Assembly: GCA_035411585.1 (NCBI GenBank)
Contig: DAONTI010000010.1
Location: forward strand, 55,112 to 119,111
Origin: MWDV01 sp002070715
Lineage (GTDB): Bacteria; Verrucomicrobiota; Verrucomicrobiia; Limisphaerales; MWDV01
Reading direction: 5' to 3'
Length of the DNA stretch: 64,000 bases
The notes below the pieces were generated by a model, which saw only the letters and a list, made by a program, of their open reading frames with translations, was not told where the DNA came from and made no database searches. Each line of letters opens with the position of its first letter. Position 1 is the stretch's first letter. The translations under genes were made by a program, and so were the position numbers. Positions 50,221-59,840 of this stretch are shown here, piece after piece.

Positions 50221-52419
50221 ATGAACTCCCTTATACCTCCTTCTTCCCCGTCTGCTGTTATGCATCGTGCGGGATTGTTTTTTCTCCTCACGCTGGCGGT
50301 GATGTTGGGGGGGTGCCGTGCGTGGCCGCGTGCCTCCGCGCATCGTCCAGCGCAACCGCAAACCGGCCCGGGCATTTTTTTTGTCGCGACTAACGGCAAT
50401 GATGCCTGGTCAGGCCGGAGGGCAGTCCCGAATTGGCGCAAGACAGACGGGCCCTTCGCGACCCTGCCACGCGCCTTGACCGCAGTGCGCGAATACAAAG
50501 CAGGGCAGGGGAGCAGTGAGCCGAACGGGGCGACGATTTGGGTCCGCGATGGCACGTATTTCCTTTCCGCTCCCCTGACGCTCACGCCGGACGATTCCCA
50601 ATTGACCCTGGCGGCTTATCCGGAAGAACACCCCGTGCTCAGTGGCGGGCGGCGCATCGCGAACTGGCGTGAATCCCAAGTTAACGGGCGTCCGGTTTGG
50701 GTGGCGGAAGTGCCGGCCGCGCGTGGCGGGCGCTGGTCCTTTCGTGAACTTTGGGTGAATGGGCAACGGGCCGTGCGCGCTCGGCGGCCCAATTGGGGAT
50801 ACTACCAAGTGGCCGGGTTGCCCGATCGCACGCCTAATTGGACTGACGGCCACGCGCGGTTCCGCTTCCAGGCGGATGATCTGCAGGCATGGCCCACCTG
50901 CACAAACGCCGATGTAGTCGTCATGACCCGCTGGGTGGAATCGCGATTGCCGGTGGTGGCGGTGGATGCGGCGGCGCGGGAGGTCCGGTTTGCCAAACGG
51001 TCGGTGTTTCAACTCCAGCCCGGTGATTATTACTACATCGAAGGCGCCTTGGAATTATTGGATTTGGAAGGCGAATGGTATCTCGATCCCAATGCCGGTC
51101 GGTTGTTTTACGCTCCGCGATCCGGGGAAACGCCGGAGCGTGCTGAAGTCATTGCTCCGGTGTTGCAATTTGTTGTGCGTCTGGCGGGACAGCCTGAGGC
51201 AGAGCGATTTGTGGAACGGGTCAATTTTCGCGGGCTGACGTTTGCTCACGCGGAATGGACGTTTCCGTCCGACGAAGCCACCGCCCGTCGTGCGGCCACG
51301 ATCTGGCCGGCCCCGTCCACCCAGATCGGAGGCTTTGCCCAGGCCGCCGTCGGGGTGACTGGTGCGGTGTGGGGGGAAGGCGCGCGGGAATGTGTCTTTA
51401 AGGAATGTCAATTCACGCATCTCGGTGCGTATGGTCTGGAACTGGGCCGCGGCTGCCAGAGCAATTTGATTTCACGGTGCGAATTCGCAGACCTGGGCGC
51501 CGGCGGGATCAAGATTGGCGAAACACACATCCGGGAGAATCTGGCCGAGCTGGCCCGCGCCAACGAGATCACGGATTGCTGGCTGCACCACGGCGGCCGG
51601 ACGTTTCACAGCGGGATCGCGATTTGGATCGGGCAATCGCCGGATAATTGCGCCCAGCACAATTTGATTCATGATTTCTACTACACCGGCATCTCCATTG
51701 GCTGGACTTGGGGTTACGATCCGCGCGCACGGGCGACTAATAACTGGGTCGCGTTCAATCATGTTCATCACATTGGGGTGCAGTCGGATGGCGACGGGCC
51801 GATTCTGAGTGACATGGGCGGCATTTACACCTTGGGAATGCAACCGGGCACACGCATCGTGAACAATCTGTGGCACGACATCGCGGGCCTGCGCTACGGC
51901 GGCTGGGGCATCTACACCGATGAAGGCAGCAGCAGGGTTCTTATCGAAAGCAATCTAGTGTATCGCACAACCCACGGCGGTTTCCATCAGCATTACGGGG
52001 CGACCAATATCGTGCGGAACAATATCTTCGCCTTTGCCCGCGCCCATCAACTCCAGCGCACCCGGGACGAGCCGCATCCCAGCTTCAGCTTCAGCAACAA
52101 CGTTGTGGTGTTCAACCACGGGGTGGTGTTGGGCGGAAGCTGGCGGAACGATCGGTTCATCCTGGACCGCAACCTGTATTGGGACTACCGGGCCGCGGCC
52201 ACGCCCGATGACCTGACCTTCGCCGGCGGGACATTCGATCATTGGCGCAAGCGCGGGCACGACATGCACTCACTCTTTGCCGATCCACTGTTTATCGCCC
52301 CGGAGCAGGATGATTTCCGGTTGCTCCCGGCGTCGCCGGCTTTCCGACTGGGCTTTCAACCGATTGAAATCAGCCGGGTTGGTCCACGCGGAGACCCCGG
52401 TTCGGTGGGAATAAAATGA
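50221..52419 (+). CDS. Right-handed parallel beta-helix lipoprotein (GH141-like, tentative)
   Basis: The product has 732 residues; a lipoprotein signal ends LAVMLGGCRAW (lipobox LGGC). An ATG at 50260 (MHRAGLFFLLTLAVMLGGC) would give a shorter leader and is a good alternative start. The mature part opens FFVATNGNDAWSGRRAV, usual for secreted beta-helix polysaccharide enzymes, with PFATLPRALTAVREYKAG. C-terminal coils contain GPILSDMGGIYTLGMQPGT, GGWGIYTDEGSSRVLIESNL and GGFHQHYGATNIVRNNIFAF, which I associate with GH141-type proteins (alpha-L-fucosidase/xylanase). Family membership beyond beta-helix is from memory. Its stop overlaps the sulfatase start (ATGA, 52416-52419). Confidence 0.82.
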   Translation: MNSLIPPSSPSAVMHRAGLFFLLTLAVMLGGCRAWPRASAHRPAQPQTGPGIFFVATNGNDAWSGRRAVPNWRKTDGPFATLPRALTAVREYKAGQGSSEPNGATIWVRDGTYFLSAPLTLTPDDSQLTLAAYPEEHPVLSGGRRIANWRESQVNGRPVWVAEVPAARGGRWSFRELWVNGQRAVRARRPNWGYYQVAGLPDRTPNWTDGHARFRFQADDLQAWPTCTNADVVVMTRWVESRLPVVAVDAAAREVRFAKRSVFQLQPGDYYYIEGALELLDLEGEWYLDPNAGRLFYAPRSGETPERAEVIAPVLQFVVRLAGQPEAERFVERVNFRGLTFAHAEWTFPSDEATARRAATIWPAPSTQIGGFAQAAVGVTGAVWGEGARECVFKECQFTHLGAYGLELGRGCQSNLISRCEFADLGAGGIKIGETHIRENLAELARANEITDCWLHHGGRTFHSGIAIWIGQSPDNCAQHNLIHDFYYTGISIGWTWGYDPRARATNNWVAFNHVHHIGVQSDGDGPILSDMGGIYTLGMQPGTRIVNNLWHDIAGLRYGGWGIYTDEGSSRVLIESNLVYRTTHGGFHQHYGATNIVRNNIFAFARAHQLQRTRDEPHPSFSFSNNVVVFNHGVVLGGSWRNDRFILDRNLYWDYRAAATPDDLTFAGGTFDHWRKRGHDMHSLFADPLFIAPEQDDFRLLPASPAFRLGFQPIEISRVGPRGDPGSVGIK

Positions 52420-53870
52420 AAAGCACACTCGCAAGCCTCGGCCTCGGAATTGCCGTGCTGGCGATTGATTCGGGAACCGCTGTTGCCGCGTCATCCGCTT
52501 CATTCGCTCCCAACATTCTGTGGTTGATCGCCGAGGATTTTGGGCCGCACCTCGGTTGTTATGGCACCCGCGAGGTGTGGACGCCTCATCTTGATGAACT
52601 GGCCGCCCAAGGCGTGCGTTACACGCGGTTCTTCACCACCGCCCCCGTGTGTTCGCCGAGTCGCTCGGCGTTCATGACCGGGATGTATCAGACGACCATC
52701 GGCGCGCACAACCATCGGTCGCATCGCGACGACGGCTACACGTTGCCCGCGGGCGTACGCCTGCTGACGGACTGGCTGCGTGAGGCGGGCTATTTCACCG
52801 CCAACGTGAGGGAGCTGCCGCCGGCGGTGGGGTTCAAAGGTACTGGCAAAACGGATTGGAATTTCGCTTACGCGGGTTCGCCCTTTGATTCGGACCGGTG
52901 GGATGATTTGCGCCGGCAACAGCCTTTCTACGCGCAGATCAATTTTTCCGAAACCCATCGCCGCTTTCGCGCGCCCCGCCGCGCGGATCCCGCCCGTGTG
53001 GAACTGCCCGCCTGGACTCCTGATCATCCAGTGGCGCGCGAAGACTGGGCAAAATATCTCGACGCTGCGAGCGCGTTGGATCGCAAGGTCGGGCGCGTAC
53101 TGGAACAACTTGAGGCTGACGGATTGGCGGACAATACGGTGGTGGTATTTTTCGGGGACAACGGCGCCGCCCATGTGCGGAGCAAGCAATTCTGTTACGA
53201 TTCCGGCCTGCATGTGCCTCTGATTATTCGTTGGCCCAAAAATTTCCCCACGCCCCGGCATTTCCGGGCCGGCACGGTGGACAGCCGGTTGTTGATGGCG
53301 ATTGATCTCGCGCCCACGATGCTGGCCATCGCGGGGGCGAAGAAACCCGCCCGGATGGAAGGCGAAATTTTCCTGGGCGACAACGCGGCGAAACCGCGCA
53401 CCTATGTCTTTGGCGCGCGGGACCGTTGCGATGAAACCGTCTTCCGTTTCCGCACCGTGCGCGATTCGCGGTATCGCTACATCCGCAACTTCACGCCCGG
53501 GCGGCCGTTTCTGCAGGATAACGCCTACAAGGAGCGCGCTTATCCGGTGTGGAATTTACTCAAAGAACTTCACGCGGAGGGAAAGCTGACGCCGGCCCAG
53601 GCGTTCCTGTGCGCGCCGGCGATGCCGGTGGAGGAATTGTACGATTTGCAGGCGGACCCGGACGAAGTCCACAACTTGGCGGCGTCATCCGCGCATCAGG
53701 CCGTGCTGATGCGTATGCGCGCGGTTCTCGCAGATTGGATTGCGGCCACGCACGATCAAGGCGCCCAACTTGAACCGGCGGACGTGGCCGCTCGCGGCGG
53801 GACAACGAAACCGAATTCCAACCCCAACGCGCCCGCTCAACCGCCTCCCGCCAACCCGGGGCGACGTTGA
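52416..53870 (+). CDS. Sulfatase (S1 family, Cys-type), secreted
   Basis: The product has 484 residues with an N-terminal signal (LASLGLGIAVLAIDSGTAVA). It opens APNILWLIAEDFGPHLGCYG, where an E-D pair replaces the usual D-D. The formylglycine motif is VCSPSRSAFMTGMY (C-S-P-S-R, Cys at about residue 79), requiring a formylglycine-generating enzyme encoded elsewhere. The second metal site is FFGDNGAAHV (about 247). A sequence like NILW-EDxxPxLGCYG places it near heparan N-sulfatase-like S1 subfamilies. It removes sulfate from a glycan, making it accessible to the glycosidases in the same operon. A Pro/Asn-rich tail ends the protein. Substrate not determinable. Confidence 0.9.
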   Translation: MKSTLASLGLGIAVLAIDSGTAVAASSASFAPNILWLIAEDFGPHLGCYGTREVWTPHLDELAAQGVRYTRFFTTAPVCSPSRSAFMTGMYQTTIGAHNHRSHRDDGYTLPAGVRLLTDWLREAGYFTANVRELPPAVGFKGTGKTDWNFAYAGSPFDSDRWDDLRRQQPFYAQINFSETHRRFRAPRRADPARVELPAWTPDHPVAREDWAKYLDAASALDRKVGRVLEQLEADGLADNTVVVFFGDNGAAHVRSKQFCYDSGLHVPLIIRWPKNFPTPRHFRAGTVDSRLLMAIDLAPTMLAIAGAKKPARMEGEIFLGDNAAKPRTYVFGARDRCDETVFRFRTVRDSRYRYIRNFTPGRPFLQDNAYKERAYPVWNLLKELHAEGKLTPAQAFLCAPAMPVEELYDLQADPDEVHNLAASSAHQAVLMRMRAVLADWIAATHDQGAQLEPADVAARGGTTKPNSNPNAPAQPPPANPGRR

Positions 53871-53910
53871 ATGTTCAGCCCGTAGTTGAGCCCGGGCTCC
53901 CGTATTCAAC
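53866..53910 (+). terminator. Candidate terminator hairpin of the CAZyme operon
   Basis: GTTGAAT pairs with ATTCAAC, and an inner AGCCCG pairs with CGGGCT, spanning the sulfatase stop and followed by TTTCCC. The stem has internal loops, so it is only a moderate candidate. Confidence 0.4.
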
Positions 53911-54250
53911 TTTCCCACGGACTGGCTGGGGGATCGTCAAAGCGAATTTGGACGCGTCACATCCCCGGATTGGCCGTTTCGGTTGCGCGTAAGTTTTTTG
54001 GTACGGTCTTCGAACATCCGGCCTGAAGTAGTCAAATGCGAGTAGCTGTGGAGGGCAATCACGATGGCTGACCGAAATCGCGCGATTTTTCCAGGGTCGA
54101 AGGCGTTTTCCTCTTTCTCTATGAGTTACGCTCGCGTCCGTTCATCTTCGTTCACTCCGGAATAATCGAGACCATATCAAGTCGCGTTCCGGTTGCGGCT
54201 CACATGCTTTGTCCTTGTGCGTATTGGATTTTAATGAAAGAGTGAAGAGC
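53871..54250. other. Intergenic region before the CotH-family giant gene
   Basis: This 380 bp spacer contains the hairpin noted above and a short palindrome (AAATCG-CG-CGATTT at 54075-54088, followed by TT). A TTGTCC-N17-TAATGA at 54209-54237 is a weak promoter-like string close to the ATG at 54251. I see no RNA gene or conserved ORF. Confidence 0.5.
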
Positions 54251-57200
54251 ATGTTGTTTGGCGGTTTTCTGCGTGCGTTTTGGTTGTCGGTGATTTTGGG
54301 AGGGACGATCCAGCTTGCCTGGGGGCAGGTGATCATCAATGAATTGGTGGCCACTTCGTCGGACCGGTTGCTGCAACGGGTGCCGGGTGCTTATCCCCGC
54401 GTTGGAAACACCACGCCGTGGCAGGACATTGCTTACGACGATTCGCGGTGGGGTCTTGCGGCCGGGCCCTTTGGCTTTGGCACCTTCAGCGGCGTAACCA
54501 TCGCCACCGATCTCGCGGCGCAACTCCAGTATCGCGCCGCCTCACTCTACTTACGCAAGACGTTTGTGGCCACGCCGGAGCAAGCCGCCAGCGGCGCGGC
54601 GATGGAGTTACGCGTCCGTTACAACGATGGCTTTATCGCCTTCCTTAACGGCGTCGAAATTGCGCGACGCAACATGGGTAATCCCGGGATGTTTGCCTTT
54701 CACGATCAGGACGCCCTCAACCCCAATCTCAATACCCTCAATATGGAAACTATTCCGGTAGGGAATGCGAACACGCGGTTAGTGGCGGGGGACAACGTGC
54801 TTTGTCTCCAAGTGCATAATCACAGTGCGTCGGGGGCCAATTTTTTAATCCAAGCCGATCTCCAAATGGCGGGCGGCGAAACCTTGGCGGATCATCAATC
54901 GTTCTGGAAGTATTTTCCGGGCTTGAGTGAGCCGTCCGGCGGGCTCCTGGACTATGGGCTGTATTATGCTTTTGTCCATCAACTGAGCGCGGTGGCATGG
55001 ACGACGCGGGGATTCGATGACGCCGACTGGCCGGTCAGTCCCGGGCCCGTCGGGATTGAAGGGGCCAATCCGCCGGATTATCTCCTCGGCACCAATTTGT
55101 ACCAGCAGGTGTATAACATAACGCCGACCATCTATTCACGGCTTGTGTTTTCCCTGTCCCCGGAGGAAGCGGCAGCGGAAGCCCCCTTGCGGTTGACGCT
55201 GGATTATGACGACGGGGTGATTGTTTATTTGAACGGCCGTGAAGTTGCGCGGCGTAACGTGGGCAAGCCCGGAGTGCCGACCGCACGCACGGCGGTTGCG
55301 ACGTCCATTCACGACGCCAACGGAGACCAGAATGGCGCGGTTACCGGGCGGGAGGAGATTCTGCTGTTGGGGTCGCCCAAGAGTCTGTTGGTGGCCGGGG
55401 ACAACGTGCTGGCGGTGCAGTTGCACAACGCCGCCAAGAAAGATGAGGACGCCATTGTGCGCGTTACGCTGGAAACGACCGGGTCCAATGGCCGGGTGCT
55501 TTGTCAGCCTACGGATATCGTGCGTTTTTTTGTTGGCACCCAGGAGCCGTCGCCCGCACCGCCGCAAAGCGACATCGGGCCAATCGCATCGGTGCCGGAC
55601 GGGAAAAACGATTGGATCGAACTGCACAATTCGGGGAGTGCGGAAGTTTCCTTTGATGGATGGGCGTTAACCGACAACGCATCCAATCCGCAAAAGTGGC
55701 TGTTTCCCGGCGGCACAACCATTCCTGGCGGTGGATTTCTTCTCGTGTTGGCCACGGGGTTGGATATCGGGCCCGCAGATGGCGCCACGTATTTGCACGC
55801 GAACTTTAGCTTGTCTGCCAGCGGCGAATATCTGGCCTTGATCAATGCCGAGGGGCAAGTGGTGAGTGAATTGTCCCCGACCTATCCCGTCCAAAACGTC
55901 TTCCATTCGTACGGGCGAGATACGAACGGGAATTGGGGTTTTCTGGCGGAGGCCACTCCCGGCGCACCTAACGTCGGACCGGCGTTGGCTGCGGCACCGT
56001 CGGCTCCCGAATTCAGCATTTCCGGCGGCTTTCATGACGCACCGGTGTCCTTGGTAATCACCTCAACGACCGCCGGCGCTGATATATATTATACACTGGA
56101 CGGCAGCGAGCCAAATCCAGGTCTTCGCTACACCGGACCCATTTTGATTTCGACCAATCAGGTTGTCCGAGCGCGGGCGGTTCAGGACGGAGCCATTCCA
56201 TCAGCAACGTTGACGCACACTTATTTGATCGGCGTATCAGCCGCCAAAAAATCGCTGCCCGCTCTCTGCCTGGGCGGCGATCCGGTATTGACGTATTACG
56301 GCCCGAACACCAGCGGCGGGCCCGCTGCGGGGGAGGGCATCTTTGCCATCAAAGGGGGTGTATACACCAATAACGAACACTGGTCTCATGGGGGGGATTC
56401 CACAGCGTTCAGTTGGCCACTGCAACGAGGCCGGGCGACGGAAAAGCCCGGAACCCTCGAATTTTATCCGCCCAACGGTGACGCGCTCCGAACCGGCGTG
56501 GGCGTGCGGCTTGCCGGAAGCACGGATACGCGTCTGCGTTGTCGTCTCACGGACGCGGCGACGGCTGTTTTCAATCCCTGGGATTGGAAACAAAAACCTT
56601 CCTTCAATTTGTTTTTTCGTCCGGAATGGAACGTCCGCCCGATTGATTACCCTCTCTTCGGCGACCTCACCGTCCGGCGTTTTAAGGATGTACGCTTGCG
56701 CGCCGGCAAAAACGACCCGACGAATCCATTTATTCGCGATGAATACATCCGCCGCATCTTTTTGGCCATGGGCCAGAAGGGCAGCGCCGGCATTTTCACC
56801 ACGGTTTACATCAATGGGATCTTTAAAGGGTATTACAACTTGTGCGAGCGTCTGCGGGAGGGATTCATGCAGGAGCAATACCACAGCACGGAGGCTTGGG
56901 ATGTCCAACAATTGACGGCGTTTTCCAGTGGGGATCCGTCACACTGGAATCAGACCATGGCTTACATCCGCTCCGCCGACCTCACCAATACTGCCAACTA
57001 TCTTCAGGTGCGTGACTATCTGGACGTGGATAATTACATTGACTACATCATCCTGAACGCCTTCGCCGCCACAGCTGACTGGCCGAATAATAACTGGGTG
57101 GCCGCCCGCGAACGCAGTCCCCAAGGGCGCTGGCGATTTTACGTGTGGGATGCCGAAGGAGGGTTTGGCTATTACGGGCACGGCGTTACTTACAACACGT

Positions 57201-59632
57201 TCACCAATGATTTGGTGATCAGTAATCCGAGGACCGGCTGGTATTATCCCTCCTCGCTTTACACCTTGCTGCGCGGCTCTCCCGAGTTCCGGTTGCGGTT
57301 TGCGGACCGGGTGCAAAAGCACTTTTTTAATGACGGCTGCATGGTTAAAACCAATTTGCAGACGCTCTTTTTCTCGTTGCGCGATGCCATCAACCCGATC
57401 ATGTGGGAAACCACTGGGACTTTCGTTAGCGAGAGCTTTTACAATGTTTGGATTGCCAGTGATACGCGGCGGATCAACTTCTTCGATCAGTTGCGGGGGC
57501 AAGGTCTCTGGCCGGACCTGTTGGCGCCGGCCGCCAGCCACTATGGCGGGGAGGTAGTGCCCGAAATGGAAGTTATTTTTACCAACCTCAACGACCAAGG
57601 CGCGATTTATTTCACAACGGATGGCACCGATCCCCGGGCGCCGGGAGGCGATATTGCCGGGCAACTTTATGACGGTCCAATCACCGTCAGTCAGACCCAG
57701 ACCTTACGCGCGCGCGTGCGTGATGCGGCCGGGGATTGGAGTCCGGAGATTGTTGCTGAGTTTATTATCCCGCCGCCGGTGCCGATCTTCCAGCCCGCCG
57801 GGAGCGGTGATTGGACGCAAAACGACAACTGGTCCAGCGCACCGCTGGCTTACCCCAACCGCATCGGTGGGACAGCGATTATTCCTCCGGGCACGGGCGC
57901 GGATCGTGATGTGAATCTCCGGGCTCCAGTCACCATTGGGCAGATTATTTTTCCTCAAGGCAACTCCCCAGTACGCAATCGTGTCCGCAATCGGGGCACG
58001 GGTAACACGCTCAAATTTCAAAATACCAACGGGCCGGCGCGCCTCGAAGTCGGTGGTTGGGCTGAAGGCTACGTGGAATTCGAGGTGGCCGCAGGAACGA
58101 CGTTGCAATCTGATTTACAACTGCACGTGACCAATCTCGTGGGCCATGCCGAGCATGGCGCGTTGCGCTTGCGCGCCGGGTGGTCTGGACCGGGAGGGCT
58201 GATCAAATCCGGCCCGGGTGTGGCTTCCCTCACGGGCGGCGGCAAAACCTACACTGGCGCCACGCAGATTGAAGAAGGGGTGCTGCAAGTCACGCAGCCC
58301 GCCACGCCAACCGCTTCCTCCAACGTGATCGTCCGTTCGGGCGGCCAACTGCGGCTGATTTCGCGGAACGATACCAGCGGGCCGCGGGTGTATTCTTTCG
58401 GTGGTCCGCTTTTGCTAGAAGGTTCGGGTCGCAGCGCGGCAATTCCTAATCAACCGGCGCTGGGCAGGTTGGGCGCGCTCCGCTACGATCCGGGTACGCA
58501 GGGGAACCAAGCTACGGTAGTTAATGCCCTTCAATTAACCGACCAGGCCCAGCTTCATGTGGCTGGTGCGCGGAATGTCTTGGAACTGGCCGGTGTGATT
58601 TCCGGTTCATACCCAATCACCAAGTCCGGCGGGGGCGCCCTGCGGCTTGCCGCCAATAACCAAGCTTTTACGTCATCCATTCAAATTGCCAATGGGACTA
58701 TGGAACTGGCCGGTTCGTTGGGATCGCCAGTCAATTTGGCGGAAACCGGCATCCTTAGCGGATATGGGCAAGTTGGTCAGATCAGCGGCAGCGGTGCCCT
58801 GTGGCTCAAGCAATCCATCCTGCAGGCCGAGGGAGTTGCGGTGGCGACGCACCGGTTCGTTTTCGGTAAAACGGGATCACCATTGTATGCGCAGCCGGCG
58901 GCGGCGGGAAATGGTTTGGTGGTGCCGCCCACCGCGCCCACTGGTCTGCAAGCACTGGATGTTTACCTGACCACTCCGTTCAACTCGGGCGATGTCCTTC
59001 GCGGGGGTTATTTCGTGCCGTTCGCGGTGAATTTAGCGGAAGCGATGGCTGCCGTGCCCAAGCGCGCTTTCGCTCCCGATCCGCAGGGCGACCACATTTT
59101 TGATGGGCAAACTTGGTTGCTGGTAACTAACGCACAGTTCACCAGCGTCTCGGAAACGGCTGATTTTGGTCAGGGCGCGGTGCATGGTCGAATCTTGGAA
59201 GTGCGCATTGGCGGGGCGCCAACTACGTTCGCCGCCTGGCAGGCGAGCGCCTTTCCCGATCCATCCGCGCTGGCTGATCCGTTGGTTTCCGAGCCGGGCG
59301 CGGATCCGCTCGGCACGGGCGTGCCTAATCTGTTGCGCTATGCGTTGGGCTTGTCCTTGAGCGATGATCCAACGGGACGCACACCGCAATTCAGCGGCAG
59401 CGCCACGGCGCCGGCCATCCGTTTTGCTTTCGACGCAGGGTGTAATGATATTGCGTACGTCGTGGAAGCCACCGGCACCCTGGCCGATTGGTCGTCAGCT
59501 AGGATTCTGTTTGATTCGCGGACCGACTTTCCTCCGGTTTCCGCAGACGGCTGGATTTCGATCAGTGATCCAGCGGCCGCCGGCACCCAACAATACTACC
59601 GGCTCCGCGTCCACTTGATAGACGGACAATAG
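54251..59632 (+). CDS. Giant CotH-kinase-family secreted protein with lamin-tail, chitobiase-type and autotransporter-strand repeats
   Basis: I start at the ATG at 54251 (MLFGGFLRAFWLSVILGG); a TTG at 54209 is in frame. Of 1793 residues, about 30-440 hold two related jelly-roll units (LRVRYNDGFIAFLNGVEIAR and LRLTLDYDDGVIVYLNGREV). A lamin-tail domain (about 448-560: NDWIELHNSGSAEVSFDGWA) and a chitobiase-type domain (about 587-650: IYYTLDGSEPNPG) follow. The CotH core lies near 800-1050 (VRLRAGKNDPTNPFIRDEYI, YINGIFKGYYNLCERLREGF, FYVWDAEGGFGYYG). A second chitobiase-type unit is at about 1100-1157 and autotransporter-type beta strands at about 1180-1580 (GGLIKSGPGVASLTGGGKTY). The end is QQYYRLRVHLIDGQ. 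CotH proteins are secretory protein kinases; the substrate is unknown. It stands alone on plus after the CAZyme operon. Confidence 0.87.
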   Translation: MLFGGFLRAFWLSVILGGTIQLAWGQVIINELVATSSDRLLQRVPGAYPRVGNTTPWQDIAYDDSRWGLAAGPFGFGTFSGVTIATDLAAQLQYRAASLYLRKTFVATPEQAASGAAMELRVRYNDGFIAFLNGVEIARRNMGNPGMFAFHDQDALNPNLNTLNMETIPVGNANTRLVAGDNVLCLQVHNHSASGANFLIQADLQMAGGETLADHQSFWKYFPGLSEPSGGLLDYGLYYAFVHQLSAVAWTTRGFDDADWPVSPGPVGIEGANPPDYLLGTNLYQQVYNITPTIYSRLVFSLSPEEAAAEAPLRLTLDYDDGVIVYLNGREVARRNVGKPGVPTARTAVATSIHDANGDQNGAVTGREEILLLGSPKSLLVAGDNVLAVQLHNAAKKDEDAIVRVTLETTGSNGRVLCQPTDIVRFFVGTQEPSPAPPQSDIGPIASVPDGKNDWIELHNSGSAEVSFDGWALTDNASNPQKWLFPGGTTIPGGGFLLVLATGLDIGPADGATYLHANFSLSASGEYLALINAEGQVVSELSPTYPVQNVFHSYGRDTNGNWGFLAEATPGAPNVGPALAAAPSAPEFSISGGFHDAPVSLVITSTTAGADIYYTLDGSEPNPGLRYTGPILISTNQVVRARAVQDGAIPSATLTHTYLIGVSAAKKSLPALCLGGDPVLTYYGPNTSGGPAAGEGIFAIKGGVYTNNEHWSHGGDSTAFSWPLQRGRATEKPGTLEFYPPNGDALRTGVGVRLAGSTDTRLRCRLTDAATAVFNPWDWKQKPSFNLFFRPEWNVRPIDYPLFGDLTVRRFKDVRLRAGKNDPTNPFIRDEYIRRIFLAMGQKGSAGIFTTVYINGIFKGYYNLCERLREGFMQEQYHSTEAWDVQQLTAFSSGDPSHWNQTMAYIRSADLTNTANYLQVRDYLDVDNYIDYIILNAFAATADWPNNNWVAARERSPQGRWRFYVWDAEGGFGYYGHGVTYNTFTNDLVISNPRTGWYYPSSLYTLLRGSPEFRLRFADRVQKHFFNDGCMVKTNLQTLFFSLRDAINPIMWETTGTFVSESFYNVWIASDTRRINFFDQLRGQGLWPDLLAPAASHYGGEVVPEMEVIFTNLNDQGAIYFTTDGTDPRAPGGDIAGQLYDGPITVSQTQTLRARVRDAAGDWSPEIVAEFIIPPPVPIFQPAGSGDWTQNDNWSSAPLAYPNRIGGTAIIPPGTGADRDVNLRAPVTIGQIIFPQGNSPVRNRVRNRGTGNTLKFQNTNGPARLEVGGWAEGYVEFEVAAGTTLQSDLQLHVTNLVGHAEHGALRLRAGWSGPGGLIKSGPGVASLTGGGKTYTGATQIEEGVLQVTQPATPTASSNVIVRSGGQLRLISRNDTSGPRVYSFGGPLLLEGSGRSAAIPNQPALGRLGALRYDPGTQGNQATVVNALQLTDQAQLHVAGARNVLELAGVISGSYPITKSGGGALRLAANNQAFTSSIQIANGTMELAGSLGSPVNLAETGILSGYGQVGQISGSGALWLKQSILQAEGVAVATHRFVFGKTGSPLYAQPAAAGNGLVVPPTAPTGLQALDVYLTTPFNSGDVLRGGYFVPFAVNLAEAMAAVPKRAFAPDPQGDHIFDGQTWLLVTNAQFTSVSETADFGQGAVHGRILEVRIGGAPTTFAAWQASAFPDPSALADPLVSEPGADPLGTGVPNLLRYALGLSLSDDPTGRTPQFSGSATAPAIRFAFDAGCNDIAYVVEATGTLADWSSARILFDSRTDFPPVSADGWISISDPAAAGTQQYYRLRVHLIDGQ

Positions 59633-59659
59633 CCCTGTCAGGTCCAGCCCGTCCCGCCT

Positions 59660-59681
59660 CCGTCTTCTTGAGGGAAGACGG
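59660..59681 (+). terminator. Hairpin after the CotH-family gene
   Basis: An 8 bp perfect stem (CCGTCTTC, TTGAGG loop, GAAGACGG) lies 27 bp past the stop at 59632. No T-run follows; weak terminator candidate. Confidence 0.3.
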
Positions 59682-59840
59682 CAAGGGCCCGCCGTGAGGC
59701 AATCACGAACCAACTCCGGTTGCTGTGGAAGGCCGAAAAATTTCCATACAAATTTATACGGTCGTGAATTTTGGCTTGAGTCCGCCCCGGGCATCCCGCG
59801 ACTTTGCGCCGCAACAAATACGCATAACGACATTATTGGC

